In this document: positions 31,620 through 42,258 of the stretch, piece after piece
How the letters are laid out: every line of letters begins with the position of its first letter
Position numbering within the stretch: position 1 is the first letter of the stretch
From: Bathynomus jamesi
Taxonomy: Eukaryota; Arthropoda; Malacostraca; Isopoda; Cirolanidae
Direction: 5' to 3'
Assembly (NCBI GenBank): GCA_023014485.1
Contig: JAJOZX010005516.1
Coordinates: 142,501-206,500 of the forward strand
Length of the DNA stretch: 64,000 nucleotides
Translations under genes and position numbers: made by a program
The notes under the pieces: generated by a model
The model's input: only the letters and a program-made list of their open reading frames with translations
Databases searched by the model: none
What the model was told of the DNA's origin: nothing

Positions 31620-32110
31620 CTGGGAGCTAAATTAAATTACGTGGTTATTAAAGCCTTACTAGAAATTCATTTACTCATTTAGTTGGTTTATGTAATTTCG
31701 TGGCTCAATTGCTGATTATTTAAGAGACGTGGTTTTTTTTTAAATTAACGTATACTGAACAGTGTTAGTTAAATTTGCATGTAATTTAACGCTCTGTTGC
31801 ATAGTGTTCCGTTTGCTAATTTTATTATGGCTAACGCCAGACGATTTTATCCAGTCATATAGGAGAAGTGGGTACGCAAGAAAGGGTTAAAACGTGGCTA
31901 TCGATCCAAAAATAATAGAAGTTATAAAACCCACAAAATAATATTCAAGTTTTCTGGTGACACCTTCCACTCGTCAAGTCTGGCACAACGCATCTAAAGA
32001 TCAAACAGTATTCGGACCTAGTATGTTTCATGGACTGCTCTCGATTTTCCTACGAAATTGCAAACAAGGGCAGTCGATGACCCTGATTTTGTTTCTGCAA
32101 TCGGTTTTCT
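31620..32110. other. Unique sequence with a local inverted duplication
   Basis: GACCCTGATTTTGTTTCTGC at about 32080 reappears inverted near 32382-32401, on the other side of the telomere-like array. The two arms enclose about 300 bases (see Part 2). No gene recognised. Confidence 0.5.
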
Positions 32111-32117
32111 TGAGAAA

Positions 32118-32212
32118 CCTAACCTAACCTGACCTAACCTAACCTAACCTAACTTGACCTAACCTAACCTAACTTGACCTAACCTAACCTAACCTAACCT
32201 GACCTGACCTAA
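32118..32212. repeat. Interstitial (AACCT)n telomere-like array
   Basis: About 19 units of AACCT with GACCT and TTGACCT variants. This is the complement of TTAGG, the ancestral arthropod telomere repeat. Smaller patches occur at 36957-37020, 37083-37106, 38655-38720 and 58105-58160. Confidence 0.9.
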
Positions 32213-32544
32213 TCAAGTTTCTTATACTATTGTTTTTTGCAAGATATCGCACTAATTCTTGTCATACCACACCAGCTCGGACTTATTCAAAAAGATGTTG
32301 GAGTGTATTGCGTCGTTTCAGTAAATAAATTTATTCAATATCCAATAACATTTTCTTTATCATTTCTCAAGAAAACCGATTGCAGAAACAAAATCAGGGT
32401 CATCGACTGCCCTTGTTTGCAATTTGGTCTCAGCTGTAAGGATTGATAAAATGTTTAAGGCAACTTATGGCATGTTGCCATTCAGTAAATCTCGATTTAC
32501 CAAATAAATAACTGGAAATTTTGGTGTTAACCGTTTGCATTATA

Positions 32545-32621
32545 CAAGGTGATTCAAAAGTCCTGCCCCATAGGTGTTTAATGGATATTTACTTCTGAGG
32601 CAGGACTTTTGAATCACTCTG
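32545..32621. mobile_element. Minimal palindromic MITE, family Q copy 2
   Basis: TTCAAAAGTCCTGCC and GGCAGGACTTTTGAA are separated by about 30 bases, with TA at both sides. Related to 14254-14316. Confidence 0.8.
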
Positions 32622-32811
32622 TAATATTCGCAGCAGGTGTCTGTTGTTAACCATAGATATAATTGGCCCAGAATTAACAACACTGTGACTATATCTGTGA
32701 CTAGCTTGCGGCTTACACTAATGGCCAGTTCTTGCTTTATCTACATTATGGAGGAGAGTCTCCATACTTCGTTTCTGGAAGAACTTTTAGGTTCCATGAA
32801 ACAGTCTTGAA

Positions 32812-32960
32812 TGTAATGGTTTGGTGTTGTTTTAACTTGGGATCTAGACCATCTACGAGTCGCTGTTACTTTATCTGAATATCGAGGATGATCATCCATC
32901 CAGCTAATAAGTAAACCTACCGTTGCTCAAATTCTTTAATCTAATACGTATAGTCATGGA
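32812..32960 (-). mobile_element. Decayed 5S-derived SINE, copy 3
   Basis: The minus strand shows AGCTGGATGGATGATCATCC and then CAGCGACTCGTAGATGGTCT, aligning with the second half of the other 5S-derived copies. The 5S head is poorly preserved. Confidence 0.5.
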
Positions 32961-33172
32961 CAGATTTTAAGTGTTTCTTATTTCAGATCTTGATGGAATG
33001 CTTCACTGCGGACATCGATGTCTATATATGGTCCCCATATTGATTCCTTTAATTAATAATTCACTGCTGGAAGCCAAAATGACTTCTCGCCCGAGACACT
33101 ATATCATAATCTGCCAATAATATTTCCATAAGTATGCAATCCTTTGGTCTCCAATAACCCCATCGACAGAAA

Positions 33173-33176
<4 letters not shown>

Positions 33177-33220
<44 letters not shown>
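33177..33220. repeat. (GA)n microsatellite
   Basis: Pure GA run of about 44 bases. Confidence 0.95.
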
Positions 33221-33221
<1 letters not shown>

Positions 33222-33309
33222 CACTTTTTCAGGTTTCGTATACTTCCAAAGATGAATTTTATCATTTAAAAATTAATGTAATGATGAATTATTATTATTA
33301 TTATCATCA

Positions 33310-33760
33310 CTAGTACAGTTCCCGTCACTTCGCTGACGGTTAGATAGGCTAAACTACAAAAAAAGAACCCAGCCGTGAAAATTTTGAGCTTCACATTGTG
33401 TCAACATTTCTGAATCTGGTATCTCCCAAAACCTCCTCACCCCCATTCATACAACTTGGGGCTAACCCCCTCCCCCATTACCCCCACCCCTCCCCATTAC
33501 CACACCCATCCCCCATTACCTCCACCCCCACCCTTCCCCCCTGCCCCACCCTTCCCCACCCCAACCCTTCCCCCATTGCTAAACTACAGAAAAGAACACA
33601 GTCATGAAAATCTTGAGCTTCACATTGCCGCCCGTAATACAATTTCTGAATTTTTTTACAATTTCTGAATTTTTTTTCTCACAATTTTTTCTACAATTTC
33701 TGAAAGTGTGACGGACGACAACAGACAGACAGACAGACGGACGGACAGCTCTCTTATTAT
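33310..33760 (+). repeat. Duplicated repeat flanking a C-rich tract
   Basis: A block with CTAAACTACAAAAAAAGAAC and TTTTGAGCTTCACATTG (33351-33400) is repeated at 33579-33625 with small changes. Between them, 33467-33575 is almost all C with TTA/CCATTACC spacers. After the second block come (ACAG)n and (ACGG)n units. It may be the 3' tail of a LINE, but no coding part is seen. Confidence 0.55.
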
Positions 33761-33761
33761 A

Positions 33762-34021
33762 CAGGGTGTCCCTAAAGTCTGGACACATAGGAAATATCAC
33801 TAACTATAACTAACTATATGTTATTATTATTATTATTATTATTATCTTAAATTCATGCAACTGAGGCTAAGGTAGGCCCACATCGAATCAGCAACCCTGA
33901 GGTAGGACCAAATAGGACCTCCAAGTCCATAACTTATGGACTTGGAGGTCCTATTTGGTCCTACCTCAGGGTTGCTGATTCGATGTGGGCCTACCTTAGG
34001 CCTCAGTTGCATGAATTTAAG

Positions 34022-34063
<42 letters not shown>

Positions 34064-34120
34064 TATAGTTAGTTATAGTTAGTGATATTTCCTATGTGTC
34101 CAGACTTTAGGGACACCCTG
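33762..34120. mobile_element. 359-bp palindromic element with mariner ends
   Basis: The two halves are inverted copies around 33941 (TCCATAACTTATGGA). Ends are CAGGGTGTCCCTAAAGTC and its complement with TA on both sides. Each arm contains an (ATT)n tract and the block GGCCCACATCGAATCAGCAA, which does not look like transposase sequence. One arm carries a longer (ATT)n than the other. Confidence 0.9.
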
Positions 34121-34287
34121 TAGTATAGATAGATTATTATTATTATTATTATTATTATTTCTATCTTACGCTTTTCTCTCCAGCCTTTTACTAATGCTTG
34201 GATAATTAAGAAATGTACTAGTTTAATAACACGAATCTCCCGAGTGAACCGAGGCTTCCTCTTGTCCATGTAACTCCTAGTAACTCC

Positions 34288-34290
<3 letters not shown>

Positions 34291-34345
<55 letters not shown>
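34291..34345. repeat. (CT)n microsatellite
   Basis: Pure CT run of about 54 bases. Confidence 0.95.
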
Positions 34346-34349
<4 letters not shown>

Positions 34350-35049
34350 ACACAGAAAACAAAATTAGAAATATCTGATTTAATTTTTGTTTACCCTGTT
34401 CCTCCACGTCGTTTCAAAATTCTGAGTTTATCCAACAAATAAAGCAACATGTCACGAATAAAATAAAATTTAAAAAAAAATGGCCAAAACGAGCTACCTC
34501 AAATACATATAAAAAAAAAAAAAGCACAAAAACGAACAAATAAACATAACACTAATATAAAGCGGGCTGGGTACCTCCCCCAACTCCTCCTCTTCTTCCT
34601 CCTCCTCCTCTTCCTCCTCCAACAACAACAAAATACAAAAACAATTCCCCTCCCCCCTTCCAGAAAAAAAAACAAAATAACAAAAAAAAAACCAAACCCC
34701 AAAAAATCAATCAAAATAAAGTTTCTTTTGGAATTGTCGAAGCAGAGAAATAACCGATTTTGTGAGCTTCGGATTGAAGCTATTAAAGATGAGAAGAAAA
34801 AATATCACAAAACCCGATTTTGAGTTTGGATTAGAAGAGTTTGGAAAAAAAAGAAGTTGAAAGAGAGGAAAAGATGAAAGAAAGAAAGGCTTTGATGCTT
34901 TTGTTTTGGTTGTCTCGTTAGTCGTTCCTCTAAAGAACAACAGCTGATAAAATCAAGGATTTCCTATTCCAGCCTCGATTCCAATCACAAAAATAGATTT
35001 CAACTGTTTTTCACTTCGTATTTCTTTGCTTTCCAAAACATTTTATCTG

Positions 35050-35050
<1 letters not shown>
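34346..35050. other. A-rich low-complexity spacer
   Basis: Multiple A runs (34470-34720) and a CTC/CTT-rich patch (34580-34622). No coding signal. Confidence 0.5.
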
Positions 35051-35081
<31 letters not shown>

Positions 35082-35137
35082 GTATATGTATATATATATA
35101 TATATGTATATATGCTGTGTGTGTGTGTGTGTGTGTA
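35051..35137. repeat. Mirror (AT)n(AC)n ... (AT)n(GT)n microsatellite
   Basis: AT then AC, a TATATGTATATAT core, then GCTGTGTGTGTGTG: an imperfect palindromic compound repeat. Confidence 0.85.
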
Positions 35138-35375
35138 TGTGTCTTCAGACAATTAGGAATGAGTGAATTTGAGTGTGTAATAAATAATTTACAACTACAG
35201 GTGTGTATATTTTTGGTTTAGTGAGGGGTAACAATTTTGTTTCCACAAAACATGAAAAAAAATTATGTAAAAAAAATCAAAAAGAATTTTTTTTCATGTC
35301 GAATATAAATATGCTTAGTCATGTCTAGTTTAGATTCATATTTATAGGTTAGATATGGATCATGTTACGTTAGAC

Positions 35376-35730
35376 CAGTGGTTCCCAACCTGGGGTCCCC
35401 GGACCCCAGGGGGTCCGCGAAAGTAGTACTGGGGGTCCGTGAGCTTTCAATATTTCGAAAGGCTCCAATGGAAATCGTACATTTACTCAGGCTAAAATTT
35501 CAAGTTTCCTTGCTCTTGGCTGGAATTATTAATACTTTTTTAATACGCTGTATTTTAATTGCATACTCAGTTATATGTCTTTTATTTGATAGCGAAAAAT
35601 GTGAAAAAAGTTAATTATTAGTTAATAAAAACAGTTTGTTGGGTAGACGGAATCTTTCAAAAACAGGGGTCCGTGGGAAAAAAACAAAAATAAAAGGGGT
35701 CCTTGGTGGTGAAAAGGTTGGGAACCACTG
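35376..35730. mobile_element. 355-bp hAT MITE with perfect 8-bp duplication
   Basis: Termini CAGTGGTTCCCAACC and GGTTGGGAACCACTG, flanked by CGTTAGAC on both sides (35368-35375 and 35731-35738). CAGTGGTTC ends and an 8-bp duplication are diagnostic for hAT elements. The interior includes repeated GGGGTCC motifs and no coding remnant. Confidence 0.93.
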
Positions 35731-35761
35731 CGTTAGACTATAGGTTAAGTTAGGTTACGAT

Positions 35762-36818
35762 CAGGGATGGGAAACTGATAAATTTTTAAGTCCATTTTTC
35801 GATTTCAATTTGTTTGCAAAAATATCGATTTCATTTTCGATTAAAGTTTTTAATTTTTTTTTCGATTTGAGTTTATTTTTCGATTCAAATTTTATATTTT
35901 TCGGTTCGATTCAATTTAAATTTCGATTCCAGTTTTTTTTTCAGATTTTTTTAAGAATTTCTTTGTACTATTTATATTAATTTTTTTGGGGGGGGGGGGG
36001 GGCAGCCTATTGACAAATTCAGATTTAATTTTATATTTTTATTTGCATTCGATTTGTTTTTGAAAGAGAGAGTTTGCTTTAGTAACTATCTTTACTTTTG
36101 TATCATTAAACACGTAAGCATCTATAGCCAACTGAATCAGCACGAAACACTAAATTTTTTTTTTTTTTTTTTTTTTTTTCGCTTCATTTCTTTCACACAA
36201 AGTTTTATTTAAAAAACTTTCAATTCGAAATGTTTTTATTAATTTGTACACTTTTTAAATTTCAAAGCGCAAGACATATAAAATATACAAATAATAGTAT
36301 TAGGAAGGGGAATAAAACGATTAAATGCGCCTCTGTTTATTATATACAAAATACAACAAATACCTCGTAAACTCACGTGTTAAAATTAGAGCGAACAATT
36401 AAAATATTGTCAATGTTTTCGGGCAACAAATTGTTTCTTTGAGGACTTAAAATCAATCTGAAAAGAGAAAAAAGCCGTTCCACACTAACGGAACTGAAAG
36501 ACGTTCCACATCGAATTAAAGGATAAATGGATATTTTAAATCCACATAAATGTTAAGTCGCAAAAAAAGGAAAATAATTCACGTTATTTATATTTTTTTG
36601 CAATCCAAATTCTCCTCAAAACTGAAACGCAAAACTGTTATTTTTAATATATTCGAATTCAGATTTAGGTTTTTGATTGTTTTTCAATTTCAGTTCGAAT
36701 TTCGAGTTTAGTTGTCAGAATTTTTTTCAGTTCGAGGTTTTTTGTCGATTTCGGTTCATAAAATAATACCGGTTTTATCAGTTTATCGATTCCAGTTCGA
36801 TTCAGTTTCCCATCCCTG
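35762..36818 (-). mobile_element. 1057-bp hAT deletion derivative with perfect 8-bp duplication
   Basis: Termini CAGGGATGGGAAACTGA and TCAGTTTCCCATCCCTG, flanked by GTTACGAT (35754-35761 and 36819-36826). Both sub-terminal regions contain many TTCGATT/TTCAATTT repeats, probably transposase-binding sites. A C-terminal transposase remnant lies at 36373-36504. It starts only 31 bases after the neighbouring hAT MITE ends. Confidence 0.93.
36373..36504 (-). pseudogene. hAT dimerisation domain remnant
   Basis: An open stretch ending in a stop at 36373-36375 reads SSVSVERLFSLFRLILSPQR followed by NNLLPENIDNILIVRSN. This is the conserved C-terminal hAT dimerisation motif (S..ER.FS......R..L.P..V). 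The rest of the transposase is missing, so the element depends on a transposase made elsewhere. Confidence 0.85.
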
Positions 36819-36829
36819 GTTACGATATT

Positions 36830-37146
36830 TAGAAATTAAAAAAAAAAAAAATACCCTTCACGATGTCCGTTGCATCCGGGGTACTTGTTACATCTCCCCA
36901 TTTTGGACCTGTACCCATTTCATCGACAATGCCAAACAATAGAAACTATAAAAAAACTAACCTAACTTAACCTAACCTAACGTAGTAGAACCTAGTTTAG
37001 GTTAGCTTAGCTTAACCTAACTTAACTTGTGAATTGTTTGATCGTGTCGATCAGATATCGTTAGCCCTCTCGTTTCGATGATACTAAGGTTAGATTAGGT
37101 TAGGTTACTTTTAAAAAATTGGTACCTCTCCTATGCGAGACGTGGC

Positions 37147-37150
<4 letters not shown>
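36830..37150. other. Spacer with telomere-like patches
   Basis: Contains CTAACCTAACTTAACCTAAC-like patches on one side and TTAGGTTAGGTT on the other. No gene. Confidence 0.5.

Positions 37151-37151
<1 letters not shown>

Positions 37152-37186
<35 letters not shown>
37152..37186. repeat. (GT)n microsatellite
   Basis: Pure GT run of about 34 bases. Confidence 0.95.
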
Positions 37187-37488
37187 ACACAACCTATACA
37201 TTAAATTATCAAAAATAATATTATGAAATCGTGGTTAAATTAAATATTAAATATATTTATTAAGACAAAAATTACGCTTGCAAGGTTGAATGTTGTGGAA
37301 GAAAAGCCTAAGCTCAAAAGGGTCTCTCCTTCAAACATTATTTTACGTCGCTCATCAGTTTTGACAATTAAAGGTTGTATGAAGACCAAACTTGAAAGCA
37401 TGAATCCTAACCTCTCATATTGAATCTTCAAAGCCTCGAAATATTCATATTTATACATTCGCGAAACAAGATTGTTAAATATGAATAT

Positions 37489-37491
<3 letters not shown>

Positions 37492-37529
<38 letters not shown>
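37492..37529. repeat. (CT)n microsatellite
   Basis: CT run at the left of the following MITE. Confidence 0.95.
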
Positions 37530-37530
<1 letters not shown>

Positions 37531-37534
37531 ATAT

Positions 37535-37788
37535 ATGTATATATGGTTAACAAAAGTAAATAGAATAGACTCTCTATTTTTCCAAAAAATGTTTGTTTTG
37601 ATTATAGAAGTCATTAAATAATAATACATTTATTGAACCAATAAATGCAATGGAAAAAGGAACGCAATTTTAAATATATTTTGATTCATTTAATTTGTTA
37701 TTATTTATTGACTTTTATAATCAAATAAAATTTTTTTTTGATAAAAAAACAAAACAAAAACAAAGGTGTCTATTTACTTTTGACAACC

Positions 37789-37790
<2 letters not shown>
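37535..37790. mobile_element. Tc1-type MITE, family T copy 2
   Basis: Left GGTTAACAAAAGTAAATAGA, right GGTGTCTATTTACTTTTGAC then AACCCT. Shares the right end and inner AT-rich arms with 51636-51858 and ends with 41473-41723. It passes directly into a (CT)n tract at its right end. Confidence 0.7.

Positions 37791-37848
<58 letters not shown>
37791..37848. repeat. (CT)n microsatellite
   Basis: CT run of about 58 bases with one interruption. Confidence 0.95.
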
Positions 37849-37852
<4 letters not shown>

Positions 37853-37959
37853 AGGCTAAATAATATTTATGCTACAAAACAAGAAACATAGTCAACGCTT
37901 TCTACTAAAGTATCTAAAAATTGATAAATGTTGCATTGTAAGTTTCTGAGGCTTTCTTT

Positions 37960-38250
37960 GAATCGCAAAGTTTCGAAACAAAGTGAAGACAGTCCTGAGG
38001 GAAGGTCCACTACGGGTCTGCTGGCGGGCTAAACCTCATCGCGTGGAATGGCATTAGTGACATGGGGGGCAGGACGGGGCAACTCATTACGTATACAGCA
38101 TCTTTGATCTTCATCGGTGGCCGCGAGGCAACGTCACAATCCGCTCTTATCTCTCTTCCTTCTGCTGTTCTTTGTTTGTGTTTCTCGACGAATCAGAAGG
38201 GGTATTCCATTCTCTCATCATGCACTTCATTCAACAATGTTATGGAGGAG
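37960..38250. other. GC-richer island of unknown role
   Basis: Balanced composition (GGTCCACTACGGGTCTGCTG, GGTGGCCGCGAGGCAACGTC). Open frames of about 90-127 codons cross it but run on into microsatellites. No recognised domain. Confidence 0.25.
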
Positions 38251-38259
38251 AGAAATCTT

Positions 38260-38266
<7 letters not shown>

Positions 38267-38330
<64 letters not shown>

Positions 38331-38332
38331 TA
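38267..38332. repeat. Compound (GT)n(GA)n microsatellite
   Basis: GT run, GATA junction, GA run. Confidence 0.95.
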
Positions 38333-38426
38333 TGTGTGATTAAATTTTCTTGGACTAGAAAAATTAACATGATTTCTAGTTTTTTGTTTAAAACATTTGA
38401 TTTGTGGACTATGCATCATAATCCGC

Positions 38427-38466
38427 GCGTGTGTGTGTGTGTGTGTGTGCGCGCGCGCGCGTGTAA
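38427..38466. repeat. (GT)n(GC)n microsatellite
   Basis: GT run followed by GC alternation, with Z-DNA potential. Confidence 0.85.
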
Positions 38467-38564
38467 GCAACTGGAAATAAGTGAAGTTGAGTGTGTGTAG
38501 TTCACGGATGTAGTGGAGTAATATTTTTAAGGTAACATTTTTGGTACCTCGGAAAATTAAAAAA

Positions 38565-38565
<1 letters not shown>

Positions 38566-38621
<56 letters not shown>
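38566..38621. repeat. (AT)n microsatellite
   Basis: Pure AT run of about 54 bases. Confidence 0.95.
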
Positions 38622-38624
<3 letters not shown>

Positions 38625-38906
38625 ACGTTTTTACTGTGGGAAACTGTGTTCATCCTGATTAGGTTAAGTTACGCTAGTCTACGTTCGTTAAGGTTTGGTT
38701 AGGTTAGGTTAGATTAGACAGCACCTTACTATTTAATGATTTAACAAAAAACACCGTTCAAGCCCTCACTCATGCTTGAAACACTTATTACGCCCTTCTC
38801 GGTTCGATAACACTAAGGTTGAGTTAGATTAAATTAGGTTTAGTTAATTAGCTTTTTAGATATATTGGTTTAAAAAGGCCGGTACCTCGCTTTTGCGGAG
38901 GTGCTC

Positions 38907-38910
<4 letters not shown>

Positions 38911-38950
<40 letters not shown>
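38911..38950. repeat. (GT)n microsatellite
   Basis: Pure GT run. Confidence 0.95.
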
Positions 38951-39090
38951 CAATGTTTCCCTGAATTTATGTTTATGCAGTTTAATTTTTATTAATTCTT
39001 TATTTGAATTTTGAATTTAAAATTTAAATAATAATATAATAATAATAATAATAATATCCCACTACTGTGTACTGTACTTGATTTGACAAT

Positions 39091-39093
<3 letters not shown>

Positions 39094-39142
<49 letters not shown>

Positions 39143-39242
39143 CTTATGCTTCTCCATATAAAATTAACATTTTTAACTTTACAACACTTCTCTTTCATCT
39201 ACTTCAATCTCTCTTTAGAGATGCACAAATGCATTATAGGAT

Positions 39243-39281
<39 letters not shown>
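39094..39281. repeat. Two (CT)n microsatellites
   Basis: CT runs at about 39094-39139 and 39246-39281 with unique sequence between. Confidence 0.95.
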
Positions 39282-39284
<3 letters not shown>

Positions 39285-39562
39285 TCCTTTCCCCTCGTTC
39301 TATTTCTTGCCCTCAGCAAACAAAATAAGAAGGATGAAGCCCTTCCGTATAAGAAATAGAGTAAGGTCGAAGCGTATAAGCTAGATTTCCTCTGAAGTCA
39401 CACTGGGAATAAATATATACTTATCAGACTTAATTTCATTAGTTAAGAAGGTTCAAGACTCGTTTTCGCTTTACTTTGTTTGATGTTGGTTGGAATTAAC
39501 TCTTAAAACTTAGATTTTGTTTACACCGTTTGCAGTTTTAAACGCAGCACTTTGCATATTGT

Positions 39563-39564
<2 letters not shown>

Positions 39565-39625
<61 letters not shown>
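39565..39625. repeat. (AT)n microsatellite
   Basis: AT run immediately left of the full-length mariner. Confidence 0.95.
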
Positions 39626-39631
<6 letters not shown>

Positions 39632-39632
39632 T

Positions 39633-40874
39633 AGGGGCACTCAATATATTTTGCCCCACCCTTTTTTCTTAGCTAAATATAGGCCATGGGGCTGAAATGT
39701 CTTTTGGGCCGAAAGTTTGAACCTCCCTCCTTGTATAAGACCGCTTTTAAACGCCCTTGTATAAAACCGATGGTTAACGCAGTTTCGAAAATGGCGTCTG
39801 ACAGTGATGTGCGTCGTAAACAGAGAGCTGTTATCGAGTTCTTAACTGTAGAGAAGGAAACAGTTGGAAATATTCACAAACGTCTACAAGCGTTTACGGA
39901 GATGCTGTTGTTGATCGAAGCACAGTTAGACGCTGGTCTAAACGTGTGAGATCATCGGAGAGAGGGTGAGCCAGCCTCGATGATGAGCCACGCAGCGGTC
40001 GCACAGCATCGGCTGTCACATCTCACACTGTGCAACGTGCTAACAGCATCATTCGATCAAATCGGCGCGTCACATACAGGGAGCTATCACTGGAGCTAGG
40101 AATTAGTGAATGAAGTGTGAATACGATAATTCAGCAACTGGATACTCAAAAGTGTGTTCACGGTTTGTTCGTCTCCAACTAACTGAACATCACAAAGCCC
40201 AAAGAAAAGAAATTGCTTCTGAGTCGTTAGTTCGATACGAGACAGAAGAGGGTGACTTCCTTTCACGAATTGTGACTGGGAATGAGACTTGGGTACACCA
40301 CTTTGAACCTGAAACAAAACGCCAATCCATGGAGTGGCATCACGCAGACTCCCTATGCAAGAAAAAGTTCAAAATGGCTCCCTCTGCAGGAAAGGTTATG
40401 GCCAACATCTTCTGGGACATGAAAGGGGTGATTCTGGTGGACATTATGAAGAAAGGACAAACAATCAACTCAGAGGCATATAATGCTACCCTACAGAGAC
40501 TCCAGAGACGTATAAAACGAGTTCGAATGGAGAGAAAACTGGAAGACGTCCTTCTTTTGCACGATAACGCAAGATCATACAACAGTTTGCAAACAAGAGA
40601 AGCCATCACAAAAATGCGCTTCCTTGTGTTACCCCACCCTCCATACAACCCGGATGTGGCACCTTCGGACTTCCATTTGTTTGGGCCAATGAAGGATGCT
40701 ATTCGTGGAAGAAAGTTTCAAAGTGACGATGAGGTTGTTGAGGAGGTTAAGAGGTGGCTCCAGCGGAAACCAGCGGACTTTTACCAGCAAGGAATAAAGG
40801 CCCTTGTTTCGAGGTGGAGGAAAGCCGTAGAAAAGGATGGAAACTATGTGGGGCAAAATATATTGAGTGGCCCT
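39633..40874 (+). mobile_element. Full-length mariner (about 1.24 kb), inactive
   Basis: Inverted ends GGGGCACTCAATATATTTTG and CAAAATATATTGAGTGGCCC enclose a complete but damaged transposase gene. The length is that of a typical mariner. AT tracts lie at both ends, as expected for TA targeting. Confidence 0.92.
39791..40860 (+). pseudogene. Mariner DD34D transposase, frameshifted and catalytically mutated
   Basis: The likely start is ATG 39791 (MASDSDVRRKQRAVIEF), an N-terminal helix-turn-helix. The frame shifts near 39900; RRWSKRVRSSERG and DDEPRSGRT follow with an in-frame stop, and a second frame opens near 40110. That frame carries TGNETWVHHFEP, LLHDNARSY (40563-40565) and APSDFHLFGPMKDA (40668-40670). 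Exactly 34 residues separate the last two Asp, the mariner DD34D signature. The first catalytic Asp (TGDETW in the family) is Asn here (AAT, 40281-40283), so catalysis should be lost even if the frame were intact. The C-terminus ends AVEKDGNYVG, as usual. Confidence 0.9.
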
Positions 40875-41304
40875 CTTGTGTGTGTGTATATATATATATA
40901 TATATACACACACACTCGTGTGTTTGGTTAATATATGTTCCAATTTGGCGTTTCATATTTATGTATTTTGGGTATGAAACCTCTTTGCAAAAGTGTATAC
41001 AAGTCTATACTTTATTGTATAATTTAAAATAATTAAATTTTCTTTGTTCTCTTTATTCGCTAAGATAAAAACTCTTTATATTTAGCGCATTTTATTAGCA
41101 AGATTAATACTCATAATACGTTCAGCAAAAACTCATCTGAATGGTACAGTCTATTCCAAAAACCCTGTCGTGAAACTCCATCATGTTTCGTGCTAAAAGA
41201 TATGAGTATGAAACGCGAGATGATAGCTTACTGTAAGATGATAGCAACGAAATGTTTATTTTTTGATGATATGAATTTTAGTGATACTAATGATCAGTAA
41301 GAAG

Positions 41305-41435
41305 TGCCGGAAGTTGGCACAGTGCTCAGGCCGACTAACGCGACCCATTGCGCTAATTTCTGGATTATTATTACTAACATCATTACGAATCGAACCCCCA
41401 ATCTCAGTGTCTTCGTTTCACTGTTTAATGATACT
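41305..41435 (-). mobile_element. tRNA-derived SINE (family B), copy 3
   Basis: The minus strand has ACTGAGATTGGGGGTTCGAT followed by TAATAATAATCCAGAAATTA and GGGTCGCGTTAGTCGGCCTG, matching copies 1 and 2. The 5' head is truncated near 41435. Confidence 0.7.
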
Positions 41436-41472
41436 AATTCCTTCGCATTATCGCAAATAAACTGTATATATA

Positions 41473-41723
41473 CAGAGTGTGCCAAAAGTAAATAGACACC
41501 TTTGGTTTTTCCAGTTTTTTATTTGATAATAAAAAAAATAACAGTTTTAATAAATGAATATATTATTGTGTAAAGGTGACACACACGTAAAGGTGACACA
41601 CACGTAAAGGTGACACACACGTAAAGGTGACACACACGTTCTGGCATTCCATTGATGAGTTTTTCCATTTGTTCTTGGGGGGGACAATCATCATGATGTC
41701 TATTCACTTTTGTCACTCCTCTG
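41473..41723 (-). mobile_element. Tc1-type MITE, family T copy 3
   Basis: Ends CAGAGTGTGCCAAAAGTAAA and CTTTTGTCACTCCTCTG with TA on both sides. The minus strand keeps QEQMEKLINGMPERV, a Tc1 transposase C-terminus. The MITE holds a small minisatellite (41574-41640; unit ACACACGTAAAGGTGAC, four copies). Confidence 0.8.
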
Positions 41724-41805
41724 TATGTACTTCATTAAGGCCTTATTATATTGTTCAGTTCCTTTTCCGATATTGTACATTTAATAACGGTTATATACGT
41801 ACATT

Positions 41806-42018
41806 TTCCGAAAAAAGTTCGCCTACAAATATAAATAAAACTTAGAAAAAGTATGAAAAAATTACTAATTGGTATTGATTCGATTTTGTTTTTATATTTT
41901 ATTAGTTTCACCCTAAAAGAAAATAAAATATCCAAAAAAGAGAAATAGAAAATTACTAATTAGTAATTTTTGTATGCGTTTCAGAAACTTACATTATAGG
42001 CGAACTTTTTTCCGGAGC
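41806..42018. mobile_element. MITE, family U copy 1
   Basis: TTCCGAAAAAAGTTCGCCTA and TAGGCGAACTTTTTTCCGGA form the ends. ATTACTAATTGGTATTGATT-like inner sequence is shared with 55583-55788. Confidence 0.8.
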
Positions 42019-42258
42019 TGTACCTACGTTGTTGTATAATAAATGTAAGGAAGGGATTATCGTATATAATGGAAAATATTATACAAAATTATTACCTGCG
42101 AATCGTGAGGAAATATCTCTCGCCTTTAAAACCATTTTAAATAATAATGATTCAAACTGATTCGGTGAATATCCACTGAAAATAAAATAAAGGATTTCAT
42201 CCCTTTCAGTAATTTATTGTAAATGAAATGTCTGCGTTTGGCTTATCATTAAACTATA

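Noticed and set aside
38062..38500. ORFs of 93 and 127 codons
   Set aside because: Their C-terminal halves are (GT)n/(GA)n translations and no domain is recognisable.
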